From contig CALCCD010000111.1 in NCBI GenBank assembly GCA_937899645.1, forward strand, positions 1 to 44,603: 44,603 nt of DNA, in the 5' to 3' direction. This document shows, one piece after another, positions 34,581 through 44,000 of the stretch. The stretch comes from an uncultured cyanobacterium (lineage in GTDB: Bacteria > Cyanobacteriota > Cyanobacteriia > Cyanobacteriales > Geitlerinemataceae). Both the position numbers and the translations under genes were made by a program. A model generated the notes under the pieces. The model ran no database searches, was not told the DNA's origin, and saw nothing but the letters and a program-made list of their open reading frames with translations. Numbering within the stretch: position 1 is the first letter of the stretch; the number at the start of each line of letters is the position of its first letter.

Positions 34581-35261
34581 ATGCAGTCCACCATTCAGGC
34601 CGTCCACAAAAAAGTCGTGATGTCGCGGCGCATCTACACTCTGGCGCGTCATATCGCGAGGCTGTTGCCCACCTCCGAAAGCGGTACGGGCGAGCTGACC
34701 GGCCTCGATGTGGGCTGCGGCAGCGGCGAGATTGCCGCCGTTATCGAAGGGCTCGCGCCGGAAGTCACGATCGAGGGCGTGGACGTGCTGGTGCGCGGCG
34801 TGACGCATATTCCGATCTCGGAGTACGACGGCGAGACGCTACCGTTCGACGACAACAGCTTCGATGTGGTGACGTTGATCGACGTGCTGCACCATACTGA
34901 CGACCCCGCCCGCATTTTGGCCGAGTGCGTTCGCGTTGCCCGCCGCGCTGTCATTATCAAAGACCACTACTGCGATAACCCCTTCGACGATGCGCGCCTG
35001 CGGTTTATGGACTGGGTCGGCAACCGCAGCCACGGCGTTCGTTTGCCGTATAACTACATGTCGCGGCGGCAGTGGCGACTGATGTACGGCGATCTGGGGC
35101 TGTTTGCGGATGTGACGCTGGAGACGCTGCGGCTGTATCCGCTGCCGTTTCGCTGGGCCTTTGACGGGCAGCTTCACTTTATTGCGCGGCTGCGCTGTTT
35201 GGAAGATTTGCGCGGGACGTTACCGGAGACGGAAGACGCGATCGAGGACGAAGCGTCATAG
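34581..35261 (+). CDS. class I SAM-dependent methyltransferase
   Basis: A 226-residue methyltransferase. Motif I is LTGLDVGCGSGEIAAV; the acidic end of strand 2 is VDVL; DDNSFDVVTLIDVLHHTDDP is motif III/IV (Methyltransf_11 type) and ILAECVRVARRAVIIKDHY is motif V. The ATG at 34581 (MQSTIQAVHK) is chosen; the frame extends upstream to a TTG. The substrate is unknown. Lying between a GT2 and a DUF2142 gene on the same strand, it may modify a lipid or polysaccharide, but that is inference. Confidence 0.82.
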   Translation: MQSTIQAVHKKVVMSRRIYTLARHIARLLPTSESGTGELTGLDVGCGSGEIAAVIEGLAPEVTIEGVDVLVRGVTHIPISEYDGETLPFDDNSFDVVTLIDVLHHTDDPARILAECVRVARRAVIIKDHYCDNPFDDARLRFMDWVGNRSHGVRLPYNYMSRRQWRLMYGDLGLFADVTLETLRLYPLPFRWAFDGQLHFIARLRCLEDLRGTLPETEDAIEDEAS

Positions 35262-35348
35262 CGGGTCAGACGCTCGAATTTTGCGGGCGCACTGCCGTGA
35301 TTCCCCGACCCGGATTGTGCGTGAATTCCATCGCTCTACTGGCTTGTC

Positions 35349-36797
35349 ATGGCTCAGGCTTCTCGCTCTTCGGCACAGTTCGTTCAGCGCGCGTTTGTGG
35401 CGATCGCCGCGATCGTGTGTCTCGCGATGGCGATCGTTACGCCCCCCTTCCAGGCTGCTGACGAATATTTGCACTTCTACCGCGCTTACCAAATTTCCGA
35501 GGGGCAGCTCGTGCCGACTCGGCAAACCGGAGCCTGTTCGGGCTACGAGCGCGATTTTGAAGAAACGCTCTGCTTGGGTGGCGCGCTGCCGCGTAGCCTC
35601 CTGGCGACGGTGCGCGGCGCGTCGGCGGAAGATCTGCGCTTCGATCGCGATCGCAAGCAAGATCTCGAGTCGCTGCGCCAGCTCTGGTCGCTCGCCCTCG
35701 CTCCCGGCGATCGTCAGTTCCTGAAGTTCAACACCACCGGCCTCCACGCCCCGCTGGGCTACTTGCCCCAGGCGATCGGCATCGGCCTCGGGCGGACGCT
35801 GAGCGCTGACCGCCTGCCGCCGGTCGCGCTGATGTACCTCGGGCGGATTGCTAACGCGATCGTCTGGATCGCGGCAGTGAGTTTCGCGATTGCGGTTGCG
35901 CCAGAGGCCGTGCTGGTGTGGCTGGCGATCGGGCTGTTGCCGATGGCGCTGTTTCAGGCGGCGTCGCTGTCGGCGGACGTGCTGACGAACGGCCTGGCCT
36001 GCGCGATCGTGGCGACGGTTTGGCGCTACCGATCGCGTCCGTTCGGCTCGGCGATCGTGCCGGAGATCTTGTCGATCGTCGCGGCGCTGTTTGCCGTCAC
36101 GAAGCTGGCTTACGCTCCGATGGCGCTGGTGTTGTGTCTCGTGCCGCCGCGCGCTTTTGTCTCGACGGCAAAGCGGTCGCGTGCCATCGGTCGCTGGCGC
36201 TGGTTGGGGACGACGGCGCTGATAACGATCGCGCTGGTGGCGGTCTGGTCGCGCATCGTCGATCGCATCTACGTGCCGCTGCATCCCGACCTCGATCCGA
36301 ACGCCCAGATCGCCGGAATTCTCGGTAATCCCGTCGGCTTCTTTGGGACGGCGATCGCCACGCTGGTGGGCGACGCCGGGACGTATCTGCATCAGTTCGT
36401 CGGCGTGTTCGGCTGGCTGGATACGCCGCTACCAAAGCTGCACGTGGCGCTGTATGCGGTGTTCTTTCTGGGAGTGTTGTTATGTAAACCGCCGCGCGAT
36501 CTGCGCTCGAGTCCGCGCCCGCTGTTGACCGATCGCGCGATCGCCGGGGTGGGGCTGCTGGGCTCGGTGGGGCTGCTCTGCGTTCTGGCCTATCTGTGGA
36601 ACGTCGTCGGGGCCGACCGCATTGGCGGCATCCAGGGGCGCTACTTTATTCCGCTTGCACCACTGCTGCTGCCCACGTTTTGGGGGCTGGTGTCGCTGCC
36701 CGCGCCGAAGAACATCGAGCGCTGGGCGATCGCGGCGGCGGCGATTTCGGGACTGGCGGCGATCGCGACCCTGATCGAGCGTTACTACGCAATCTGA
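35349..36797 (+). CDS. DUF2142 polytopic membrane protein, probable GT-C-type glycosyltransferase
   Basis: A 482-residue membrane protein with about ten TM helices. The DUF2142 signature is PPFQAADEYLHFYRAYQIS-type: after TM1 (FVAIAAIVCLAMAIV) come P-P-x-x-x-A-D-E-x-x-H-F-x-R, with the D-E pair typical of GT-C active sites. FNTTGLHAPLGYLPQAIGI and the end IQGRYFIPLAPLLLPTFWG match the family. Related families transfer sugars from polyprenyl phosphates at the outer face of the membrane. The upstream GT2 synthase fits as donor maker. It lies 87 nt after the methyltransferase. Confidence 0.85.
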   Translation: MAQASRSSAQFVQRAFVAIAAIVCLAMAIVTPPFQAADEYLHFYRAYQISEGQLVPTRQTGACSGYERDFEETLCLGGALPRSLLATVRGASAEDLRFDRDRKQDLESLRQLWSLALAPGDRQFLKFNTTGLHAPLGYLPQAIGIGLGRTLSADRLPPVALMYLGRIANAIVWIAAVSFAIAVAPEAVLVWLAIGLLPMALFQAASLSADVLTNGLACAIVATVWRYRSRPFGSAIVPEILSIVAALFAVTKLAYAPMALVLCLVPPRAFVSTAKRSRAIGRWRWLGTTALITIALVAVWSRIVDRIYVPLHPDLDPNAQIAGILGNPVGFFGTAIATLVGDAGTYLHQFVGVFGWLDTPLPKLHVALYAVFFLGVLLCKPPRDLRSSPRPLLTDRAIAGVGLLGSVGLLCVLAYLWNVVGADRIGGIQGRYFIPLAPLLLPTFWGLVSLPAPKNIERWAIAAAAISGLAAIATLIERYYAI

Positions 36798-36817
36798 CGC
36801 CGATCGCGACGGGATCG

Positions 36818-36848
36818 AGAAGTCGGACTTTTTCAAAGAGTACGACTT
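36818..36848. repeat. REP-like palindrome AGAAGTCGGACTT
   Basis: AGAAGTCGGACTT (36818-36830) and, 12 nt later, ACGACTTCT (about 36840-36848) can pair to form a hairpin in the gap between two convergent genes. It belongs with the repeats at 26900-27006. On the plus strand TTTTT follows the first arm. Confidence 0.55.
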
Positions 36849-36869
36849 CTGGGTTGCTGTGGCCGATCG

Positions 36870-39800
36870 CTACGTCAAGAACCGTAGATCCGACAGGCTA
36901 GAAATCGTCGTGTCGCTCAGCCGCACTAGAAAACGGTTGTCGCGGCCAAACAGGTTTACATCGCCATCGCTAGTCGTAAAGCTCAGATCGGCAAATTTGT
37001 CGTCGGTCAGCAAGCTGAGCGAGTCGGAGATAAGCTGATAGTCGGCGATCGTATCGACGCCGCGACCATCCAGCGTAAAGATATCGTTGCCCGATCCGCC
37101 GACGAGGATATCGTCACCCGCGCCGCCGATCAGCTCGTCGCTGCCATCGCCGCCGTTGAGAATATCGTCGCCGTCGTCGCCGCTGAGGATATCGTTGCCG
37201 GTGCTACCGTACATCACGTCGATGCCGCGCCCGCCGCTGAGGAAGTCGTCGCCTGCCTCGCCGTTGACGTAGTCGTCGCCGTCGCCGCCACTGACTCCGT
37301 CGCCGCCGTCGCCGCCGAACAGCCGATCGTTGCCGCCGCGCCCGAAGATCAAATCGAGGCCGCCGTTGCCGAAGATGCTCTCGACCTCGTTCGTGCCGGT
37401 GTAGATATCGTTGTCGTCGTCGCCGTAGGCCAGTGGCGTCGTCAGGGTTTCGGTCGCGCCCGCCGTGCCGTCGTCATCGAAGATCGCCACGTCTACGTCT
37501 TTAATGTCTTCGATAAAAAAGCGCAGGTCTTCGCTGTTGGCACTGTGGTCGATCGTGGCGGCGCGCCCGCCGGTGTTAACGGTGTCATCGATCGCGGCGA
37601 CGAAGACGAACTGTGGCACGTCCCAATTGTCGGGCGTAAAGGTCAACGTGGTCTCGGTCAGCGCGATGCGGCTGTCGTCGAAGGCCAAGTCGATCGTCAC
37701 GTCCGAGTCCGGCTGGAAGTTGAGCCCGACGAAGTAAAAATCGCCGATATCGTTAATGTCGGGGTCGCTGGAGGAAGTGTCCGCATTGCCGCTGAAGCCT
37801 TCAAGAACTTTGGTGCTTCCGGCGGATTCGAGAATCGTGACGAGATCGATTAGCTCGAACGCACCCAGGTCGGGATCGCGGTTACGCTCTAGGGCGCGCT
37901 GGTCGAAGGTTTGAGCGCGGGTGCGATCGCCAACTTCGAGCGCGGGAGATTCCTCCGACAAGGCGTGGGTGAGCGTGCCGCCACCGTTTTGTTTGAGCGG
38001 CCCGAGCAGCGGATCGACATTGAGGATATTGAAGCCCGTCAGGCTGCTGTCGGCGACCAGGTTGACGCCGGTCAGAATCGGATCTGCGTTGCCGACGCCG
38101 TTGGTGAAGTCGCCGTTCGCGTTGTCGGCGAGGATGCTGTTACTCAGGTCGGCGATCGTGCCTCTTACGTCGCCTCCGCCGACCGCAGCGTTGAGCAGGC
38201 CACCGCTGGCCGGAGCGCTGTTGTTGGCGATCGTCACGTGGTTGAGCGACAGCGTTCCGGCGTTGAGGATGCCGCCGCCTTCGATGCCACTGATGTTGCT
38301 AGAGACCGTCGAGTTGGCGATCGTGACGGTGGAGCTGTAGACGCGCAGGCCACCGGCACGACTGGGAGTTTGGTTGCCCGAGATCGAAGAACTCTCGATC
38401 GTCGCCGGACTCTCCTGGATCGACAGTCCCGCTCCCGCAAACACCGACGTGTTGCCGGAAATATTGGAGCTGCGAATCGTCACACCGCTACTCTGTAATG
38501 CTTCGATGCCGCCGCCGTCGCCGCTGGCCGTGTTGGCCGAGACCTGGGATTTTTCTAGGACGAGCGAAGCGCCCGAATACACCGACACACCCGCTCCGGA
38601 GCGCGCGGTGTTGTCCGAAATCGTCGAATCGACGATTGTCATCGGCATGCCGAAGCTGTAAACGCCGCCGCCTTTTGCGAAGCTCAGACTCGTCAGGCGG
38701 TTGCCGGAAATCGTGGAATTCTCGATCGTTAGAGACGAGCTACCGGGCGCAGTCCGCTCGGCAGTGATGCCGCCGCCGCTGCCATAGGAGGTGTTATTCG
38801 AGATCGTCGATTCTTTAATGGTGACAGTCGAGTCGAAGCTGCCGATGCCGCCGCCCGCACCGCCGCCTTCGGTGGTGTTGCCCGAAATCGTCGAATCGAC
38901 CACTTCGAGCGAGCCTGACTGGGTCATAACGCCACCGCCGATGCCTTCTCGGGCGGTGTTTCCCGTCACGGTCGCGTCCGTCAGCCGCAGGTCGCCTTCA
39001 TTAAAAATGCCGCCGCCTTTATCGGCGAAGTCAGTGAGTAGGCCGTTGGTGACGGTCACGCCCTCTAGGGTCAGGCTCGCGCCATCTAGCACGTGAAATA
39101 CGCGATCGAGCGTCTGCGCGTCGATAAAGGTTTGGTCTGCGCCTGCACCGCGAATTGTCAGCGACTTGTCGACAATGTCGAAATCGCCGCGCTTGTTGTC
39201 GTCATCGCCGCGATCCGCAGAGACGGCGTCTTCAATGAGATACGTTCCCGCTTCGAGCTGGATCGTGCCGCCATCTTCAGTTTCGTCGATCGCCTCGCGC
39301 AGCGTCACCTCCGCATCGGTCGTGACAAAGCCGTCGGGCGCGTCGGTAAATACCGTCGGATCGAGCATTACCCCGCGGTAGCGCCGCCGCGTCTCGCCTG
39401 CGAACAGCACCGGGTCGCGCTCCGCGCCACATTCCGCCCAATCCCGATCGCCGATCCGCACGTCGAGATCCCAGTTACCGCCGCGATCGCTTGCCCCGAC
39501 TGGCGTCGAACTCGCTGCAACCCGCGCCCCGGTTAGCTGGTGGATAGCGCGGGGCAGCGCCTCGGAACTGGCCGCAATATTGCAGCCGTAGAGAATAATT
39601 TCGGCATCGTCGGTGAGCCACTCGCGCCAGCGTGCGATCGCGGGGGCGTAGCGCGGCAGCGTCGTCAGATCGAGCGGGGTTTTCCCCAGGGCCAGGCGAT
39701 CGACAGATCCGTGGGCGACCAGATGCAAACTCGCGATCGGCGCGTGACGCTGCGCCAGAAACTGCGCAATTCGCTCGATTCCGTCGCGATCGCGATCGAC

Positions 39801-39911
39801 CGTCAGTTGCGCGCAGGCTGTCGCGTTGGGGCCTGTGCGAAGTTCGGCAGCGTCAACTCGAGCGTCGAACACGAGGACGGTGCGGTCGGTGGAAGCGCGA
39901 TCGAGAAGCAT
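36870..39911 (-). CDS. large surface protein: DUF4347, beta-helix, RTX repeats
   Basis: A 1013-residue protein. Residues 1-about 165 are DUF4347, a caspase-like fold: SLHLVAHGS (His) and ILYGCNIAAS (Cys). About 213-670 is a right-handed beta-helix of repeated STISGNT-like turns. About 690-830 is a Calx-beta-like segment (ITETTLTFTP). About 837-944 has hemolysin-type Ca-binding RTX nonapeptides, GGxGxDxLx (for example GGDGDDYVNGEAGDDFLSGG). RTX repeats with no classical signal peptide suggest type I secretion, and the C-terminal FTLDGRGVDTIADYQ is the usual end. Filamentous cyanobacteria have many of these proteins. I start at the ATG at 39911; the frame extends to a TTG at 39983. Confidence 0.87.
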   Translation of the reverse strand: MLLDRASTDRTVLVFDARVDAAELRTGPNATACAQLTVDRDRDGIERIAQFLAQRHAPIASLHLVAHGSVDRLALGKTPLDLTTLPRYAPAIARWREWLTDDAEIILYGCNIAASSEALPRAIHQLTGARVAASSTPVGASDRGGNWDLDVRIGDRDWAECGAERDPVLFAGETRRRYRGVMLDPTVFTDAPDGFVTTDAEVTLREAIDETEDGGTIQLEAGTYLIEDAVSADRGDDDNKRGDFDIVDKSLTIRGAGADQTFIDAQTLDRVFHVLDGASLTLEGVTVTNGLLTDFADKGGGIFNEGDLRLTDATVTGNTAREGIGGGVMTQSGSLEVVDSTISGNTTEGGGAGGGIGSFDSTVTIKESTISNNTSYGSGGGITAERTAPGSSSLTIENSTISGNRLTSLSFAKGGGVYSFGMPMTIVDSTISDNTARSGAGVSVYSGASLVLEKSQVSANTASGDGGGIEALQSSGVTIRSSNISGNTSVFAGAGLSIQESPATIESSSISGNQTPSRAGGLRVYSSTVTIANSTVSSNISGIEGGGILNAGTLSLNHVTIANNSAPASGGLLNAAVGGGDVRGTIADLSNSILADNANGDFTNGVGNADPILTGVNLVADSSLTGFNILNVDPLLGPLKQNGGGTLTHALSEESPALEVGDRTRAQTFDQRALERNRDPDLGAFELIDLVTILESAGSTKVLEGFSGNADTSSSDPDINDIGDFYFVGLNFQPDSDVTIDLAFDDSRIALTETTLTFTPDNWDVPQFVFVAAIDDTVNTGGRAATIDHSANSEDLRFFIEDIKDVDVAIFDDDGTAGATETLTTPLAYGDDDNDIYTGTNEVESIFGNGGLDLIFGRGGNDRLFGGDGGDGVSGGDGDDYVNGEAGDDFLSGGRGIDVMYGSTGNDILSGDDGDDILNGGDGSDELIGGAGDDILVGGSGNDIFTLDGRGVDTIADYQLISDSLSLLTDDKFADLSFTTSDGDVNLFGRDNRFLVRLSDTTISSLSDLRFLT

Positions 39912-40173
39912 GGTGCAGGCAAGAAGAACGACAGTTTCAGTCCACGTCGAGGCATGGTAGACCCACAGGCCGAGAGCCTTCAATCGTAACTTTAGGCTTC
40001 AGCGAGCGACCTTGCGTTTCCTAACGCGGCGGCACGCGATTGAGGCGCGCGCGTTGAGACGCGTTGAAAATCGTCACCATTATGGCCGAGATTTTTCGGG
40101 AATTCTGGCAATAATGGCCGTATCGCCAACCCGTCCAACCGAGGACACCAGCCACCTTCGCGAGGCCGATCGC

Positions 40174-41094
40174 ATGAAGCTCGAGCAAGTCATCATCGCC
40201 CACAAAGCCGGGAACCAAGTCAGCCGCAAGTGCGCGGAAAAGTACGCCAAGCAGCTCGAGGCACGCGGCACCAAGGTTCTCCTCGGCCCGAGCGGCCCGA
40301 AGGACAATCCCTACCCGGTGTTTCTCGCGTCGGTGACCCAGCCGATCGACCTGGCGATCGTCCTCGGTGGCGACGGCACTGCACTGACCGCCGCGCGCGA
40401 GCTGGCCGCAGAGGGCATCCCAATCCTGGCGGCGAACGCGGGCGGACACCTTGGCTTCCTCACCGAGCCGATCGAAACGCTGCAAGATAGCGAAGCCGTC
40501 TGGGATCGGCTACTCGAAGATCGCTTCGCGGTGCAGCGGCGGATGATGCTGGAGGCAGGCATCTTTGAGGGATCGCGATCGAACCGGGAGCGCCTCAGCG
40601 AACGCTTCTTCGCCCTCAATGAAATGTGCATCCGCCCCGCTGCCGAAAACCGAATGCTCACCTCAACGCTGGAGATGGAAGTGGACGGCGAAGTCGTCGA
40701 TCAGTACCACGGTGACGGGCTGCTGGTGGCGACGCCGACGGGCTCGACGGGCTACACCGTGGCGGCCAACGGCCCGATCGTCCACCCTGGCATGAATGCG
40801 ATTATCGTCACGCCGATCTGCCCGATGAGCCTGTCGAGCCGGACGCTGATCTTGCCAGCGGGTTCGGTGATTAGCATCTGGCCGCTGAAGGATCTCGACC
40901 TCAGTACGAAGCTGTGGACTGATAGCGTCTTGGGCACGTCGATTTGGCCGGGGCAGCGCGTAGACGTACGAATGGCCGACGCCGAAGCGAACTTCATCAT
41001 CCTGAGCGAGAACTACTCGTACTATCAGACGCTACGCGAGAAGCTCTGCTGGGCGGGGACGCGCCTGCCGCTGGATGTGAACCGACAGAATTAG
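40174..41094 (+). CDS. nadK: NAD(+) kinase
   Basis: NadK phosphorylates NAD to NADP. The 306-residue protein has GGDGTALTAARELA (metal/ATP), NAGGHLGFLTEPIE (nucleotide), and GDGLLVATPTGSTGYTVAANGP (substrate Gly-rich loop) in order. MKLEQVIIAHKAGN and LGPSGPKDNPYPVFLAS match the cyanobacterial slr0400-type group. I start at the ATG at 40174, where the family begins, with GAGG about 8 nt upstream. An in-frame ATG at 40114 would add 20 residues. Confidence 0.94.
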   Translation: MKLEQVIIAHKAGNQVSRKCAEKYAKQLEARGTKVLLGPSGPKDNPYPVFLASVTQPIDLAIVLGGDGTALTAARELAAEGIPILAANAGGHLGFLTEPIETLQDSEAVWDRLLEDRFAVQRRMMLEAGIFEGSRSNRERLSERFFALNEMCIRPAAENRMLTSTLEMEVDGEVVDQYHGDGLLVATPTGSTGYTVAANGPIVHPGMNAIIVTPICPMSLSSRTLILPAGSVISIWPLKDLDLSTKLWTDSVLGTSIWPGQRVDVRMADAEANFIILSENYSYYQTLREKLCWAGTRLPLDVNRQN

Positions 41095-41108
41095 TCATCG
41101 CCTACGGC

Positions 41109-41176
41109 AAACCTCGAAGGTTTCACGGCTAGAGATCGACCAAAAGCGCGAGATCTCGTGCAAACCTTGAAGGTTT
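41109..41176. repeat. pair of AAACCTTGAAGGTTT palindromes, 53 bp apart
   Basis: AAACCTCGAAGGTTT (41109-41123) and AAACCTTGAAGGTTT (41162-41176). A second pair with the same spacing lies at 42963-43029. In both pairs the second copy is preceded by a stretch of the type ATCTCG. Confidence 0.75.
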
Positions 41177-41241
41177 TGGGGTTCGCTAGCTGCCCGACCG
41201 TCGAAGCGCAGTGGGGCAACGCGTACCAAATTCGTAAATCT

Positions 41242-41281
41242 GTTACAAAGTGTTGCATTTCTTAATTAATTTTCGTATAGT
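41242..41281 (+). promoter_or_regulatory. sigma-70 promoter with an HLR1 (RpaB) site over the -35
   Basis: -35 TTGCAT (41253-41258), 17-nt spacer, -10 TATAGT (41276-41281). GTTACAAA-GT-GTTGCATT (41242-41259) fits HLR1, two direct 8-bp units (G/T)TTACA(T/A)(T/A) separated by 2 nt, with one mismatch. The second unit covers the -35. At high-light genes this overlap is where RpaB represses in low light. The start codon is 45 nt past the -10. Confidence 0.7.
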
Positions 41282-41325
41282 AGTAACCAAGCAAGCGAAA
41301 CCTACCCCATTTAGGAGGTTGACCC

Positions 41326-41532
41326 ATGACCATCGCACTCATCGCACTGTTCGTGACTGGCTTCATCGCCGCGATCGCCCTCGGTACGCAAACCTACTTC
41401 AAGGGCGAAATGAGCAAGCCTATCCACGAGCGCAACTGGAACTCGGACGGCTTTGAATCGATCGCCGTTGCCGTCACCGCTGAAGAGCTGGACTACAACC
41501 AGCGCGTCCCCGGCTTCATCGTCAACTCGTAG
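41326..41532 (+). CDS. small single-TM protein, Psb35-like
   Basis: A 68-residue protein with one N-terminal TM helix (IALIALFVTGFIAAIALG) and a conserved-looking soluble part: TYFKGEMSKPIHERNWNSDGF, then a charged end. It resembles the cyanobacterial photosystem II assembly factor Psb35 (Ssl2148), but I recall that protein only in outline and give no symbol. The ribosome-binding site AGGAGG lies 9 nt before the ATG, the strongest in the window. The HLR1 promoter upstream and the terminator downstream (41645) mark a single-gene unit that is likely highly expressed and light-regulated. Confidence 0.75.
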   Translation: MTIALIALFVTGFIAAIALGTQTYFKGEMSKPIHERNWNSDGFESIAVAVTAEELDYNQRVPGFIVNS

Positions 41533-41644
41533 AAGTTCACCCGCGTCTGAAAACGCAAAAACCGGAAGCGTCCGACAGCGCGCCGTTTCGATCGCGTCCC
41601 GTCCGACCTGTCCGGTCTCTCGCAAAAGTATCTCTATCCAGGCC

Positions 41645-41679
41645 AAGCCAGCGATTCATTCGATCGCTGGCTTATTTTT
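41645..41679 (+). terminator. intrinsic terminator of the Psb35-like gene
   Basis: AAGCCAGCGA and TCGCTGGCTT (10 bp, 9-nt loop) followed by ATTTTT. Confidence 0.85.
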
Positions 41680-41687
41680 GCTTTTTC

Positions 41688-41826
41688 ATCGTTCCCAAGC
41701 TCTGCGCGGGCAACGCAATCTCCAGACGTTCTGCATCACCACGCCACAAGATACAGAACGTAGGATCGAGCCGTTCATCGTTCCCACGCTCCGCGTGAAT
41801 AACGCAATCCCCCGACGCTCCGCGTC
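41688..41826. repeat. two copies of a CATCGTTCCC...CGCAATC repeat
   Basis: Copy 1 (41688-41734) and copy 2 (41776-41826) share CATCGTTCCCA(A/C)GCTC(T/C)GCG, then CAACGCAATC or TAACGCAATC and CGACGCTC-like endings. The family GTTCCCACGCTCTGCGTGGG is a widespread cyanobacterial dispersed repeat. It fills the gap before the epimerase stop. Confidence 0.65.
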
Positions 41827-41850
41827 GCTCGGTCTCGGCGGCATCTAACC

Positions 41851-43029
<1,179 letters not shown>

Positions 43030-43039
43030 ATGGAATATT

Positions 43040-43384
43040 TCACATCGAGTGCAACAGCGTTCCTAACTGCTGCTTCAGCTCGTCCAGGTTGTCGGTGACG
43101 ACTGTCCAAAGCGTTTCGGGATCGACTGTGTCGTAGCGATAAATGATGATATTTCGCAAGCCGATAATGCGACGCCAGTCAATATCGGGGTATTGGGTTC
43201 GGAGCGAATCAGAAACACGGGTGGCAGCTTCGCCGAGGATTTCAAAGTTGCGCTCGACGGCGCGACGGATAATACGACGCTGCTCGAACTGTTCGTAGGA
43301 GAGGCTGTCGGTGGCTTCTTGAATTTCGTCGATCGCCTGCACCATGTCCCACAGGGAAGCGCGATCGCGGTTAGTCCCGGACAT
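43040..43384 (-). CDS. HepT-like DUF86 HEPN protein (toxin of MntA/HepT)
   Basis: A 114-residue all-helical HEPN protein. Family features: a helical start WDMVQAIDEIQEATD, RAVERNFEILGEAATRVS, then GLRNIIIYRYDTVD. HepT toxins have RX4HXY here, a ribonuclease motif whose Tyr is AMPylated by the partner. In this protein the motif reads R77-x4-Y82-R-Y84: the His is Tyr, while Arg and the terminal Tyr remain. It overlaps the preceding MntA gene by 14 nt, which makes the two a translationally coupled operon. The toxin may be weak or inactive, or use another residue. Confidence 0.85.
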   Translation of the reverse strand: MSGTNRDRASLWDMVQAIDEIQEATDSLSYEQFEQRRIIRRAVERNFEILGEAATRVSDSLRTQYPDIDWRRIIGLRNIIIYRYDTVDPETLWTVVTDNLDELKQQLGTLLHSM

Positions 43385-43706
43385 AGAGAGTTTGCTGGGT
43401 GGAGAGGATGTCCTGGCGACGGTAGGGGTTGGTCAGGTTTTTGCGCTGCACGATGTCAACGGGGCGATCGAAGAGGTGTTCGCATTCTTCTTGCAGATCG
43501 ACGAGGTCGAGCAGGCTCCAGCCGTGTTGGGGCTCGAAGTCGATGAGGAGGTCGATGTCGCTGTCGGGGCGGAAGTCGTCGCGGAGGACGGAGCCGAAGA
43601 GGGCGAGTTCGACGATTTTCCAGCGATCGCAGAGCTGGGCGATCGCGGTGGGGGTTGTGCGGAGGCGTTGGGCGAGGCGTGTGTCGAGGTTGGGCGGTGG
43701 GGTCAT
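43371..43706 (-). CDS. MntA-like minimal nucleotidyltransferase (antitoxin)
   Basis: The 111-residue protein has the polymerase-beta-like signature G38-S39-x10-D50-I51-D52 (FGSVLRDDFRPDSDID), which fits the active GSX10DXD pattern exactly. MntA neutralises HepT by AMPylating its motif tyrosine. It is the first gene of the pair and overlaps hepT by 14 nt. The start at 43706 lies 45 bp from a divergent gene, so both promoters share that gap. Confidence 0.87.
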   Translation of the reverse strand: MTPPPNLDTRLAQRLRTTPTAIAQLCDRWKIVELALFGSVLRDDFRPDSDIDLLIDFEPQHGWSLLDLVDLQEECEHLFDRPVDIVQRKNLTNPYRRQDILSTQQTLYVRD

Positions 43707-43751
43707 TGGTTACGCGATAGGCTGGTTGCAGAGATGGAGCGTGACTGAACT

Positions 43752-44000
43752 ATGAATCGCGACGAGTTGCTGAAGCGGATTTCGATCGACCCGAATGTGT
43801 GTTTTGGGAAACCCTGCGTGCGGGGCTCGCGGATCTGGGTGTCGCTGTTGTTGGACTTTATGGCGGAGGGGATGATGCCTGCGGAGATCGTGGTGGAGTA
43901 TCCCCAGTTGGCGATCGAGGATGTTTTGGCGTGTTTGGCGTACGGGGCGGAGATGTCGCGCGAACGGTTTGTGGATATTCCGATCGAGCCGGTGGCATGA
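43752..44000 (+). CDS. DUF433 antitoxin-like protein
   Basis: An 82-residue DUF433 protein: RISIDPNVCFGKPCVRGSRI is the family's hallmark, followed by a winged helix-like part (SLLLDFMAEGMMPAEIVVEYPQL). DUF433 proteins are often antitoxins of VapBC-like pairs. Its stop overlaps the next start in ATGA (43997-44000), so the two are coupled. Confidence 0.88.
   Translation: MNRDELLKRISIDPNVCFGKPCVRGSRIWVSLLLDFMAEGMMPAEIVVEYPQLAIEDVLACLAYGAEMSRERFVDIPIEPVA

Noticed and set aside
37080-37400. A possible CRISPR-like or minisatellite array
   Set aside because: The periodicity is that of RTX nonapeptide codons in the protein-coding gene, without spacers.
41453-41848. A 131-codon plus-strand frame after the Psb35-like gene
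   Set aside because: It begins inside that gene in another frame and runs through the terminator and the dispersed repeats.
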